Shown piece after piece: positions 1-8,597 of a DNA stretch of 64,000 nt (its first letter is position 1; every line of letters starts with the position of its first letter). The position numbers were made by a program, and so were the translations under genes. The notes beneath the pieces are model-generated. The model was not told the DNA's origin. It saw nothing but the letters and a program-made list of their open reading frames with translations, and made no database searches. This DNA is from Thiomargarita sp. (GTDB taxonomy: Bacteria > Pseudomonadota > Gammaproteobacteria > Beggiatoales > Beggiatoaceae), in NCBI GenBank assembly GCA_020718845.1, contig DYRG01000008.1, positions 20,155 to 84,154 on the forward strand. Direction: 5' to 3'.

Positions 1-2536
1 TGGCATCGCTTGCGTCTAAAGAAGAGAAATCTAATTCTTCACCATTTTCTTCTAAATTATTGAGATTTAAGGATTCGAATTCGCCGCCTGCGGATTCAGA
101 TTCGCCGTCGCCGTCGAACGCGCCCGCTGCCGCTAGACCTGCCGCTGCCAATCCCGCCGCGCCCAAACCAACCGCCGCCATTGTGCCTAAACCCATGCCG
201 CTGCTTTCTTTTTCTGTTTTTTCAGCAAATGAAGATTCTTTAATATTCAAGGGCTTATGACTAATGCCGCTCCATAAGGATTGGGCTTTTTGCCAATTAT
301 CGCTCTGTTCACCCGACACTCGATACAAGGCTTGGGCGTGTTCTTCGAAGGCTTTGGTGTTGCTTGTCGCCGCGTCGATTTCTAAGCGTTTGATTAAATA
401 GGGTTCATGATCGGGATGTTGGTCGAGCGCGTGATTTAAGGTTTCTAAGGCTTGATCGTAACGTTCGTATTCAACATAAACATCGACTTCGTCTAAAACC
501 TCATCGGAGGCGATAAACGCGGAATTTGTGCCATCCAATTCGGTGAAACTGTCGTCGAGATTTAATTCACAAGGGCAAAACTCGTCTTTACCATCTTGGA
601 GTAATTCGTCGAGTTCTTCATCGGTAAGTTCTTCATTTTGAGATTGTTTTTCGTCACGACGACGGCGATACGCGCCCCAACCTAAACCGCCCAATAACGG
701 GATGCCTAAACCACCGCCGACCGTCATCCACCCACCAGGTACAGCAGAAATCGCATTATCAGCCATATTGCCAACATCGCTCGCCATAATTAACGCGCTG
801 TCTAAAATACTAGGTTCATCAATGGGTTGCGGAGTTTGAGTGGCGGCGGGTGTAATTTTAGGTTGTTCGCCTTCGATGGGTTTAGTTTCTTCGGGTTTTT
901 TAGCTGGATCGGTGACTTGCGTGACGGTTGTATTTTGATCGGGTTTTTGATGTGGATCACTCCAACCATCTGATTTTATTTCAGTTTTAGTTTTTGAAGA
1001 ATCAACATTCCAGTCATCTTTTTTAACTTCGACGGGTTTAACGTCAATTTTGGTGAGGGTTTCGGGGGTTGTCGAAGCATCTGATTTTGTTTCAGTTTTA
1101 GGTTTATTGCCCCAATCATCTTTCTTAACGTCAGTTTTTGCCGCGTCGGGTTTGGTTTCTTCGGGTTTAACGTCGGTTTTTGCAACGGTTTCAGGTGTTT
1201 TAGAAGCATCTGATTTTGTTTCAGTTTTAGGTTTATCGCCCCAATCATCTTTTTTAAGGTCAGTTTTTGCTGCGTCGGGTTTAATTTCTTCGGGTTTAAC
1301 GTCGGTTTTTGCGATAGTATCTGATTTTACTTCAGTTTTTGGCGGTTCAACTTTCGGGGTGATTGCCGCGACGGTTGTCCCCGCAGTTTGTCCGCCTTTG
1401 GTTTGTTGTTCTAAACGCGCCAAGGTGTCGTTTTGGACTTTAATCAACGCATCGATTTGATTTTTCATGCTTTCGACTAATTGTTTAGTCGCGGCAAGGT
1501 CTTCTTTTAAGGCTTTGTTTTCTTGTTGAATGCGTTTATTTTCTTCAATAACTTCTTGAATTTGTGTACGAAGTTGTCCGCCTTCACCTTTTGAACCCGA
1601 TCCTGTTCCTTCTTCGCTTGCGCCCGAGATTTCTAAGGGTCGTTTAATCGCGGCGGGTTTCGGACGAGGTGGCGCTTTTTTAGGTGCTGGCGCTGTGGTG
1701 ATCGGCGCAGTTTCAATAAATTCAGCGACTTGATCACGATAATTATCAAATTGCGCTTTGTTTGTGGTGGTGGTATCGAATTTAACATTTTGATCGCTCG
1801 ATTCGCTCCCAATCGAAGGCGTTTGTAAAACCACACCTGCGCGCAACCGATTGATATTTCTATTAATAAACGCATCTGGATTCGCATCTAAAATCGCTTG
1901 CATCATTTCACGTTGAGAAACGCCCGATCCAGAACGCATTTTGTTAGCGATGCCAGCCAACGACTCACCTTTTTTTACGGTGTGAGTTTCTCCCGTGACG
2001 GACACGTCCTCAGGCAATGGCGCGGCGCTGGGACGACTAGTAATAACTTTTTTGCTTTTGACAGGTGCATCGCTTTCTTCGGATGTCGACGCTTTGGGTG
2101 CGGCAACGGGCGCAGGGCTTTCCGCTTTATAAAGGGGCGGATCGAGTAACACCGTGTATTCACGAAGAATTCTGCCATTGGGCCAATCGACTTCTAAAAG
2201 GAAATTGACAAACGGTTCTTTGATCGGTTGCGACGAAGAAATGCGAATATCAGCGGAAGTGTCGCCCGATCCTTCCACGTTAAATTTTAGGTTAGATAGC
2301 ACCACAGGGCGTTCCAAACCCGCACGTTTAAAGGCTTCAGCACTTGCCAACCGCACTTTGACATTGCCAAGATTCTGCATGTCTTGGCGCGGAATGGACA
2401 TCAGCTTAATCCGTGCATTGAGGGGTTGGTTAAGTTTTGAATTAACTTCAATATTGCCCAAACCAACCGCTTGCGCTTGACTTCCCAAGCAAGCAAGTGT
2501 TAGCAACGAAAGCGCTTTCTGAGTGAATTTACGCAT
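1..2536 (-). CDS. fimV: FimV-like peptidoglycan-binding pilus/polarity protein (3' end beyond window)
   Basis: The reading frame is open from an ATG at 2536 to the window edge, giving 845 codons without a stop, so the C-terminus is missing. Seen: signal peptide (about 1-23), the conserved FimV N-terminal domain (about 25-135), a LysM-type segment (about 184-240, THTVKKGESLAGIA), a Glu/Lys/Gln coiled coil (about 321-380), a repetitive Lys/Asp/Thr/Pro linker (about 385-530), one membrane segment near 600-622 followed by RRRR, and an acidic cytoplasmic region with a TPR-like stretch and an Ala/Gly-rich patch. FimV proteins anchor type IV pilus and T2SS assembly to peptidoglycan and act at cell poles. 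The asd-fimV order is common in gammaproteobacteria. Family membership is clear; the exact role here is inferred. Confidence 0.9.
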   Translation of the reverse strand, partial: MRKFTQKALSLLTLACLGSQAQAVGLGNIEVNSKLNQPLNARIKLMSIPRQDMQNLGNVKVRLASAEAFKRAGLERPVVLSNLKFNVEGSGDTSADIRISSSQPIKEPFVNFLLEVDWPNGRILREYTVLLDPPLYKAESPAPVAAPKASTSEESDAPVKSKKVITSRPSAAPLPEDVSVTGETHTVKKGESLAGIANKMRSGSGVSQREMMQAILDANPDAFINRNINRLRAGVVLQTPSIGSESSDQNVKFDTTTTNKAQFDNYRDQVAEFIETAPITTAPAPKKAPPRPKPAAIKRPLEISGASEEGTGSGSKGEGGQLRTQIQEVIEENKRIQQENKALKEDLAATKQLVESMKNQIDALIKVQNDTLARLEQQTKGGQTAGTTVAAITPKVEPPKTEVKSDTIAKTDVKPEEIKPDAAKTDLKKDDWGDKPKTETKSDASKTPETVAKTDVKPEETKPDAAKTDVKKDDWGNKPKTETKSDASTTPETLTKIDVKPVEVKKDDWNVDSSKTKTEIKSDGWSDPHQKPDQNTTVTQVTDPAKKPEETKPIEGEQPKITPAATQTPQPIDEPSILDSALIMASDVGNMADNAISAVPGGWMTVGGGLGIPLLGGLGWGAYRRRRDEKQSQNEELTDEELDELLQDGKDEFCPCELNLDDSFTELDGTNSAFIASDEVLDEVDVYVEYERYDQALETLNHALDQHPDHEPYLIKRLEIDAATSNTKAFEEHAQALYRVSGEQSDNWQKAQSLWSGISHKPLNIKESSFAEKTEKESSGMGLGTMAAVGLGAAGLAAAGLAAAGAFDGDGESESAGGEFESLNLNNLEENGEELDFSSLDASDA
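1078..1335 (-). repeat. 129-bp in-frame tandem repeat in fimV
   Basis: Two adjacent 129-bp units (1078-1206 and 1207-1335) are nearly identical and encode a 43-residue module ending in KKDDWG, KPKTETKSDAS and TPET motifs. A decayed third unit continues to about 960. The unit is a multiple of three, so copy number can change without breaking the frame. Confidence 0.9.
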
Positions 2537-2625
2537 TATCCGATTTCTCCGTCGTGACCAAACCCTAAACTCCGTAGGGCAATTTCTTAATAAATTACTT
2601 CATAATTTAACACTAAATCGCTAAA

Positions 2626-3648
2626 TTATATATAGTCTTTGATCAACACTTCTGCAATTTGAATGCTATTAAGTGCCGCGCCTTTACGGATATTGTCTGA
2701 CACTACCCATAAATTTAATCCGCGTGGATGCGAGATGTCTTCACGAATTCGCCCCACAAACGTCGCATCGTTGCCCGCGCCTTCGGTGACTGCGGTGGGA
2801 TAGCCGCCCGCTTCACGTTTATCCATCACCGTCACACCAGGTGCTTTGCTAAGCAATTCACGCGCCTGTTCAGCGGTGATTTTATCACGGGTTTCGATAT
2901 GAACCGCTTCAGAATGCCCATAAAATACGGGAACGCGCACGGCGGTTGGATTGACTTCAATCGTGTCGTCGCCCATGATTTTGCGTGTTTCCCACACCAT
3001 TTTCATTTCTTCTTTGGTGTAGCCGTTTTCCATAAACACATCGATGTGCGGTAAAACGTTAAACGCAATTTGTTTAGGATAAACATGGGCTTGCGCTTTA
3101 TTTCCATTTAGTACGGCAGAAGTTTGAGAAAGCAATTCTTCAATCGCTTCTTTACCTGTTCCAGAAACCGATTGATAAGTTGCGACGTTGATTCTCGTAA
3201 TTCCCACCGCATCATAGATGGGTTTTAAAGCAACTAACATTTGAATCGTTGAACAGTTTGGATTTGCAATAATCCCGCGATTTTTATATTGCGCAATTGC
3301 TTGAGGATTTACTTCGGGAACAACCAAAGGAATATCAGGGTCTTGGCGAAATTCTGAGGTATTATCAATCACTACGCAACCCGCAGCGGCTGCACGAGGC
3401 GCGTGAATTTTAGAAACTGATGCTCCTGGAGAAAACAAACCAATTTGTGCTTTTGAGAAATCAAATTCTTCCAAGTTTCCTACCGTTAATTCCTGCCCTT
3501 TGAATTTAACTTTTGTTCCGGCAGAACGGCTACTTGCTAAGGGATACAAATTACGCACGGGGAAGTTGCGTTGTTCTAAAATTGCCATCATTACTTCGCC
3601 CACCGCACCGGTTGCCCCAACCACCGCCACATCATACAAACGGCTCAT
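2626..3648 (-). CDS. asd: Aspartate-semialdehyde dehydrogenase
   Basis: 340 residues, the usual length. It makes L-aspartate 4-semialdehyde from aspartyl phosphate with NADPH, feeding lysine/diaminopimelate, threonine and methionine synthesis. Seen: the N-terminal GATGAVGE nucleotide-binding loop, the active-site Cys132 in NPNCSTIQM, and the VFYGHSEAVHIET segment. The frame extends 12 codons further upstream, but the ATG at 3648 has GAGGAG about 9 bases ahead and matches the family N-terminus, so I chose it. It lies directly upstream of fimV, 89 bases away and on the same strand. Confidence 0.96.
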   Translation of the reverse strand: MSRLYDVAVVGATGAVGEVMMAILEQRNFPVRNLYPLASSRSAGTKVKFKGQELTVGNLEEFDFSKAQIGLFSPGASVSKIHAPRAAAAGCVVIDNTSEFRQDPDIPLVVPEVNPQAIAQYKNRGIIANPNCSTIQMLVALKPIYDAVGITRINVATYQSVSGTGKEAIEELLSQTSAVLNGNKAQAHVYPKQIAFNVLPHIDVFMENGYTKEEMKMVWETRKIMGDDTIEVNPTAVRVPVFYGHSEAVHIETRDKITAEQARELLSKAPGVTVMDKREAGGYPTAVTEGAGNDATFVGRIREDISHPRGLNLWVVSDNIRKGAALNSIQIAEVLIKDYI

Positions 3649-3743
3649 TTTCAATATGCTCCTCAATAGATTAAAAACTAACATTCAATTATAGCATATT
3701 TTAGGTTATACTTTACACATTTATCGGTTTTTGAGGAAAAACA

Positions 3744-4211
3744 ATGGATACTCCAGTCGTTATTGCGTTAATGGTTTTTTTTGGTATTTTTTTGATGTTT
3801 TTTATTGTGAGCTTATTATCGGATTTGTGGATATTTCTAGTTTCTTTAGGAAGTGCTGCTGCTGCTTATTTCATGCGGGATTGGTATCCAATGGTTTTTG
3901 ATGTGATTAAAACGTCGCCCGTTGTTCAACAATTACATTTAATGCCGCCCGATAAATTAGACAGTACAACTATTTTTATTATCGCGGGAGTTTTGGTGGT
4001 CATTGCAACGATTTTATGTATTCCAGCTTTACCTTTCTCGGCGACTTATCGACAAATGCTAGGCGCGAACAAATTAACTCGTCGTGATGAGACCTTTATT
4101 CGTGGTTTGATCAAAATAGAATTAGATGATTTGAGAAAACGTTTGTCGATGGAAAGACAAGAACGTCAAGACATTAAAAAAACCATTTTACCGACCTTAG
4201 AGGAAAAATAA
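3744..4211 (+). CDS. Small two-helix inner-membrane protein upstream of hisB
   Basis: 155 residues with no family I can name. Seen: a first hydrophobic stretch at about 4-42 that could hold one long or two short membrane helices, a soluble loop, a second membrane helix at about 76-100, and a charged, probably cytoplasmic C-terminal tail (about 108-155) rich in Arg, Lys and Glu with coiled-coil potential. GAGGAAAAAC precedes the ATG. The stop codon is followed immediately by the hisB start (TAA then ATG, no gap), so the two are probably co-translated. A role in histidine synthesis is not implied. Confidence 0.8.
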   Translation: MDTPVVIALMVFFGIFLMFFIVSLLSDLWIFLVSLGSAAAAYFMRDWYPMVFDVIKTSPVVQQLHLMPPDKLDSTTIFIIAGVLVVIATILCIPALPFSATYRQMLGANKLTRRDETFIRGLIKIELDDLRKRLSMERQERQDIKKTILPTLEEK

Positions 4212-4802
4212 ATGTCACGTCAAGCAACTATTGAAAGAAATACTTTAGAAACTCAGATTTCTGTAACTTTAAATTTAGACGGTTCTGGAAAGGGACAATT
4301 TCAAACAGGCATTCCTTTTTTAGAACACATGATGGATCAAATTGCACGGCATGGTTTAATTGATTTAGAAATCCTTGCAAAAGGTGACAATCATATTGAT
4401 GATCATCATACGGTTGAAGATATTGGGATTTGTTTTGGTCAAGCCTTTTCAAAAGCCTTAGGAAATAAAAAAGGCATTGTGCGTTATGGTCATGCGTATG
4501 TTCCTTTAGATGAAGCCCTTTCTCGAGTGGTTATTGATTGTTCTGGACGCGCTGGATTAGAATTTAATGCAACTTTCACTCGTGATAAGATTGGAACATT
4601 TGACACCGAACTATTTCAAGAGTTCTTTCAAGGCTTTGTGAATCACGCCCAAATTTCTTTACATATTGATAATTTAAAAGGTCGTAATAATCATCATATT
4701 ATAGAGACTATTTTTAAAGCATTTGGACGTGCATTAAGAATGTCCATCGAACCCGATCCTCGAATGCAAAACATCATGCCTTCCACCAAAGGGGTTCTAT
4801 AA
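4212..4802 (+). CDS. hisB: Imidazoleglycerol-phosphate dehydratase (monofunctional)
   Basis: 196 residues, matching the stand-alone dehydratase without the N-terminal phosphatase domain of the enterobacterial fusion. It dehydrates imidazole glycerol phosphate to imidazole acetol phosphate, step six of histidine synthesis. Seen: metal-binding histidine clusters ([39 protein letters not shown]) and RVVIDCSGR. It abuts the upstream membrane-protein gene. hisH follows only after two unrelated genes; hisA, hisF and hisIE are not in this window. Confidence 0.97.
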   Translation: MSRQATIERNTLETQISVTLNLDGSGKGQFQTGIPFLEHMMDQIARHGLIDLEILAKGDNHIDDHHTVEDIGICFGQAFSKALGNKKGIVRYGHAYVPLDEALSRVVIDCSGRAGLEFNATFTRDKIGTFDTELFQEFFQGFVNHAQISLHIDNLKGRNNHHIIETIFKAFGRALRMSIEPDPRMQNIMPSTKGVL

Positions 4803-4890
4803 AATGTTTGGATGTTTAAAAGATAAATATATCAACCCTTTTACTGATCACTCAAATCAAAACCCCAAATAAAATGAGAGGAAAACTATC

Positions 4891-5073
4891 ATGTATGCCA
4901 TAGAATTTGAAACCCAAATCCATAATGGTATTATTCAAATACCAGAGCAATATTCGTCATGGAAAAATAAAATGGTAAAAGTCATTTTATTAGACACAGA
5001 AACAGAGCAACTTATAAAGCCAACTACGGAGAACATCATTCATTCTAATGTTTCAAAAACAAATGAATCATAA
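4891..5073 (+). CDS. Small AbrB/VapB-antitoxin-like protein, uncharacterised
   Basis: 60 residues, preceded by AGAGGAAAA at a good distance. The first 35 residues (FETQIHNGIIQIPEQYSSW, then KMVKVILL) have the beta-hairpin pattern of AbrB/MazE/VapB-type antitoxin DNA-binding domains: an N-G-x-I-x-I-P motif and then a V-K-V-I-L strand. The tail is polar and probably flexible. It sits 17 bases before a PD-(D/E)XK-like gene, between hisB and hisH. The antitoxin reading is an inference from pattern; no toxin activity is known for the neighbour. Confidence 0.6.
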   Translation: MYAIEFETQIHNGIIQIPEQYSSWKNKMVKVILLDTETEQLIKPTTENIIHSNVSKTNES

Positions 5074-5090
5074 GAACAATAGGAAAAACT

Positions 5091-5696
5091 ATGTCATACA
5101 GTGATTTTACGTTAAAGAAAGTTAAAGAACAACTTAAAATAAAAGTTGTTGAAGATCGAGATTTGTTTTCTAAAACTAATGAAATTGAAATTAGTGATTA
5201 TTTATCGACAACTTTAAAATATAATGTTCCTCTGGCTTTAGCAGTAGGAACTGAGAAATTTCGTTCTGAATTAATCATTGCAAATATCTTATTAGAAGTT
5301 CGGCGAATTTTAAAGGATAAAATTAGTTTATTTTCGGGGATTAATTTGGAAGTTGACAAACAACAAGATTTAAATGGATTCTGTGATTTTTTGATAAGTA
5401 AATCACCAGAGCAATATTATCTAAATGCGCCAATTATTACCATTGTTGAAGCTAAAAATGAAAACATTTCTGGGGGTTTAGGACAATGTATTGCAGAAAT
5501 GTTTGCCGCTTATCTTTTTAATGAGAAAGAAGGTTTAATTTTACCTAATATCTATGGCGTAGTAACTACTGGAAATACTTGGAAATTTTTGAAATATGAA
5601 TTAAACACAGTTTATATTGATGTTCCAGAATATCATGTAACAAACATTAATAAAATCGTTGGTATTTTAGTGAACATGGTTAATCAAGAGGCGTAA
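5091..5696 (+). CDS. PD-(D/E)XK nuclease-like protein of unknown function
   Basis: 201 residues. The order E60 (in KFRSELIIA), D99 (in GFCDFLIS), E120-x-K122 (in IVEAKNE) and Q132 fits the catalytic core of the PD-(D/E)XK nuclease superfamily. The conserved-looking NGFCDF and NIYGVVTTGNTWKFLK segments are typical of a family of unknown function that I recall from filamentous cyanobacteria and Beggiatoa-like bacteria. No DNA-recognition domain is visible. Its TAA is followed directly by the hisH ATG, so it is embedded in the histidine cluster. Nuclease activity is predicted, not shown. Confidence 0.75.
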   Translation: MSYSDFTLKKVKEQLKIKVVEDRDLFSKTNEIEISDYLSTTLKYNVPLALAVGTEKFRSELIIANILLEVRRILKDKISLFSGINLEVDKQQDLNGFCDFLISKSPEQYYLNAPIITIVEAKNENISGGLGQCIAEMFAAYLFNEKEGLILPNIYGVVTTGNTWKFLKYELNTVYIDVPEYHVTNINKIVGILVNMVNQEA

Positions 5697-6335
5697 ATGA
5701 AAACAGTGGCAGTATTAGATTATGGAATGAGCAATTTGCGCTCAGTGAGTCGAGCATTAGAACACATTGCAGATAAGTCGTGGCGGGTTTTAATTAGTCG
5801 TGATGTGCAAGAAATCCAGCAAGCTGATAAAGTGGTTTTTCCCGGGCAAGGCGCGATTGGAAATTGTATGCAATTGCTTAAAGAAACAGGGTTAGATCAA
5901 GCGGTTTTAGAAACTGTTTCTAAAAAACCATTTTTAGGGATTTGTTTGGGATTGCAATCATTGTTGAGTTTTAGTGAGGAAAGTGGCGGGGTAAAAGGAT
6001 TTGATTTGGTGAAAGGAAATGTTATCAAATTTACTGATCATTTAAAAGACCCGATGACAAATGAACATTTGAAAATTCCTCATATGGGTTGGAATCAAGT
6101 CAAACAAATGCAAACGCATCCGTTGTGGAAAGATATTCCCGATGAAAGTCGTTTCTATTTTGTGCATAGTTTTTATGCAAAACCTGAGCAAAATCAAATG
6201 ATTGCAGCAACAACCCCTTATCCAACGCCATTTGTATCAGCGATTGCATTTGAAAACGTTTTTGCGGTGCAATTTCATCCTGAAAAAAGCCAACATCAGG
6301 GTTTGAAATTGTTAGAAAATTTTTTATCTTGGTAA
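5697..6335 (+). CDS. hisH: Imidazole glycerol phosphate synthase glutaminase subunit
   Basis: 212 residues of the class I glutamine amidotransferase fold. It releases ammonia from glutamine for HisF, forming imidazole glycerol phosphate and AICAR. The triad is visible: Cys in FLGICLGLQ, and His and Glu in QFHPEKSQ. The start codon directly follows the upstream gene's stop. Its usual partners hisA and hisF do not follow; aspS does, 25 bases on. Confidence 0.97.
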   Translation: MKTVAVLDYGMSNLRSVSRALEHIADKSWRVLISRDVQEIQQADKVVFPGQGAIGNCMQLLKETGLDQAVLETVSKKPFLGICLGLQSLLSFSEESGGVKGFDLVKGNVIKFTDHLKDPMTNEHLKIPHMGWNQVKQMQTHPLWKDIPDESRFYFVHSFYAKPEQNQMIAATTPYPTPFVSAIAFENVFAVQFHPEKSQHQGLKLLENFLSW

Positions 6336-6360
6336 TTTAGTGAAGAAAAACAGAGGAACT

Positions 6361-8139
6361 ATGCGTAGTCATTATTGCGGTGAAGTTGATAAAAACCAAA
6401 TAGATCAACAAGTTACTTTATGTGGTTGGGTGCATCGTCGCCGTGATCATGGGGGTGTTATTTTCATTGATTTGCGCGACCGTGAAGGCACAGTGCAAGT
6501 GGTGTTTGATCCAGATACCGTAGAAGCATTTACAAATGCGGAGAAAGTGCGCAGTGAATATGTTTTAAAAATCATTGGAAAAGTGAGAAAACGTCCAGCT
6601 GGAACTGAGAACACTAACATTAGAACTGGTGAGATTGAAGTCTTAGGAAAATCTTTAGAAATTTTAAACACTTCAGAAACTCCACCGTTTCAATTAGATG
6701 AGGAAGAAATTAACGAAGAAACTCGTTTGCGGTATCGTTATATTGATTTGCGTCGTCCCATGATGCAAGCTCGTTTTAAATTGAGAGCAAAAGCGGCAAA
6801 AACTTTGCGTCGTTTCTTAGATGATCAGGGTTTCATGGATATTGAAACACCCATGCTCACCAAAGCTACGCCAGAAGGTGCACGAGATTATTTAGTGCCA
6901 AGTAGAACGCATCAAGGAAGTTTCTTTGCATTACCTCAATCTCCGCAGCTTTTTAAACAGCTTTTAATGATGGCGGGAATGGATCGTTATTATCAAATCG
7001 TGCGGTGTTTTCGTGATGAGGATTTGAGAGCGGATCGTCAACCTGAATTTACCCAATTAGATATTGAAATGTCGTTCATTGATGAAACCATGTTAAAAAA
7101 CTTAATGGAAGACATGATTCGTCAATTATTCAAAGAATGCTTAGATGTTGATTTACCTAGTGTTTTTCCATCTATGCCATATCAAGAAGCGATTAATCGT
7201 TATGGTTCTGATAAACCCGATTTGCGGATTAATTTAGAACTCACTGAATTAACCGATGTAATGAAGAAAGTAGATTTCAAAGTCTTTGCTGCGCCAGCTA
7301 ATGATCCACAAGGAAGAATTGCTGCATTAAAAGTTCCAAATGGGGGCGATTTAAGCCGTAAGAATATCGATGATTATACGCAGTTTGTCGGCATTTATGG
7401 CGCGAAAGGATTAGCCTATATCAAAGTCAATGAACTTGCGAAAGGAAAAGACGGATTACAATCGCCGATTTTGAAATTCTTACCTGATGAAGTCATTAAT
7501 GAAATTTTAGCGAAAACAAATGCGCAAGATAATGATGTGATTTTCTTTGGTGCAGACAAAGCAAAAATCGTTAATGAATCTTTAGGTGCATTGCGTTTGA
7601 AAATTGGTCAAGATCGAGGGTTGGTTGAGAAAACATGGAAACCGTTGTGGGTGGTTGATTTCCCCATGTTTGAATGGGATGAGAAAGAACAGCGTTGGGC
7701 GGCATTACATCATCCTTTCACGTCACCCAATATTTTTGATATAGAACAACTCAAAGCAAATCCTAATTCTGCGCTTTCTCGTGCTTATGATATGGTGTTG
7801 AATGGTTCAGAAATTGGAGGTGGTTCAATAAGAATTCATAAAACCGAGATGCAATCAACGGTATTTGAAATCTTAGGAATTGGTGCAGAGGAAGCGCGTC
7901 AAAAATTTGGTTTCTTATTAGATGCGTTGAAATATGGTTGTCCGCCGCACGGAGGAATTGCATTTGGTTTGGATCGTTTAATTATGCTAATGAGTGGAGC
8001 AACTTCTATTCGTGATGTGATTGCATTTCCTAAAACACAAACCGCTGCTTGTCCTTTAACTTCCGCGCCTTCTCCCGCGAATGAAACGCAATTAAGAGAA
8101 TTAAATCTGTGTCTGAGAAAAATTGAGAAAGCTGAGTAA
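6361..8139 (+). CDS. aspS: Aspartyl-tRNA synthetase, bacterial type
   Basis: 592 residues. Class II synthetase charging tRNA-Asp (possibly also tRNA-Asn, which cannot be decided from sequence alone). Seen: N-terminal OB-fold anticodon-binding domain (about 1-105, [15 protein letters not shown]), catalytic core with [18 protein letters not shown] (motif 2) and GIAFGLDRL (motif 3), and the bacterial GAD insertion between them. A GTG at 6340 would add seven residues, but the ATG at 6361 matches the family N-terminus (MRxxYCG) and has AGAGGA just upstream. Confidence 0.97.
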   Translation: MRSHYCGEVDKNQIDQQVTLCGWVHRRRDHGGVIFIDLRDREGTVQVVFDPDTVEAFTNAEKVRSEYVLKIIGKVRKRPAGTENTNIRTGEIEVLGKSLEILNTSETPPFQLDEEEINEETRLRYRYIDLRRPMMQARFKLRAKAAKTLRRFLDDQGFMDIETPMLTKATPEGARDYLVPSRTHQGSFFALPQSPQLFKQLLMMAGMDRYYQIVRCFRDEDLRADRQPEFTQLDIEMSFIDETMLKNLMEDMIRQLFKECLDVDLPSVFPSMPYQEAINRYGSDKPDLRINLELTELTDVMKKVDFKVFAAPANDPQGRIAALKVPNGGDLSRKNIDDYTQFVGIYGAKGLAYIKVNELAKGKDGLQSPILKFLPDEVINEILAKTNAQDNDVIFFGADKAKIVNESLGALRLKIGQDRGLVEKTWKPLWVVDFPMFEWDEKEQRWAALHHPFTSPNIFDIEQLKANPNSALSRAYDMVLNGSEIGGGSIRIHKTEMQSTVFEILGIGAEEARQKFGFLLDALKYGCPPHGGIAFGLDRLIMLMSGATSIRDVIAFPKTQTAACPLTSAPSPANETQLRELNLCLRKIEKAE

Positions 8140-8151
8140 TTTTTTGAAATA

Positions 8152-8190
8152 AATTTCCTGTTCTACGTTCGAGCGTAAAAACAGGGAATT
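8152..8190 (+). terminator. Hairpin after aspS
   Basis: AATTTCCTGT pairs with ACAGGGAATT (one mismatch), with a nested TACG/CGTA stem inside. It lies 12 bases after the aspS stop. No T-run follows, so intrinsic termination is only possible. Confidence 0.45.
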
Positions 8191-8207
8191 ACAAATAAAA
8201 AACTTAT

Positions 8208-8300
8208 GGTAGTGATCAAAAGCAAGAGATAATTTTACATATTTTGTGTTTATTTTCAGTAAATTATATATTTAATTAGCATCTCTATTTGATCACTACC
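8208..8300. repeat. 93-bp element with perfect 13-bp inverted termini
   Basis: GGTAGTGATCAAA at 8208-8220 is exactly inverted at 8288-8300. The interior is AT-rich with no coding potential. It has the shape of a small MITE or decayed IS end, or a large hairpin. A looser relative lies at 27079-27155. Confidence 0.6.
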
Positions 8301-8590
8301 GATGTATGAACTTGAGCATACTAAACATCATTGCTTAACTGGTTTGATGATTCATTTGCTCGGTGTAAATTCTGATTCAGACAAACTTAATCCCGTTCAA
8401 AAAGGCAAAAAACAAAATCACTGTCCACTACACACGAGTCGAACATATATGGTGTCGTCACCACGGAAGCTCTTGTTGTTGCTCCCATAGTCGAAACTCA
8501 CGTTAATTATCATTCAAAATAAAATTAAAGTGATTGATTCTAAAACGCTAACTTGTTACAGTTTGCAATTTTAATTATAGCTAAATAAGG
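8301..8590. other. Non-coding stretch, probably gene debris
   Basis: No convincing gene lies between the inverted repeat and lpdA. GC content rises above that of the flanking AT-rich spacer around 8390-8500, and short peptide matches appear in different frames: RVEH-I-W at about 8436, like an IS5-type transposase tail, and NIYGVVTT at about 8441, as in the PD-(D/E)XK-like protein at 5091. They exclude each other, so I make no assignment. Confidence 0.35.
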
Positions 8591-8597
8591 AGTCTTT

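Noticed and set aside
1050..1460. Plus-strand frame of 136 codons opposite fimV
   Set aside because: It mirrors the fimV tandem repeat and has no ribosome site or homology; the minus-strand frame is continuous and matches FimV.
4804..4872. 22-codon frame between hisB and the AbrB-like gene
   Set aside because: No ribosome-binding site and too short to judge; it may only be spacer.
8302..8490. 62-codon frame in the gap before lpdA
   Set aside because: No ribosome site, no recognisable motif, and it sits next to an inverted repeat; more likely debris than a gene.
8395..8500. NIYGVVTT peptide shared with the PD-(D/E)XK-like protein, or IS5-like RVEH motif in another frame
   Set aside because: Each match is only 4-8 residues, they use different frames of the same bases, and neither continues, so no homology claim is justified.
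8553..8581. TTGTTA/TATAGC promoter-like pair before lpdA
   Set aside because: The spacing is right, but the start site would fall inside the ribosome-binding site of lpdA.
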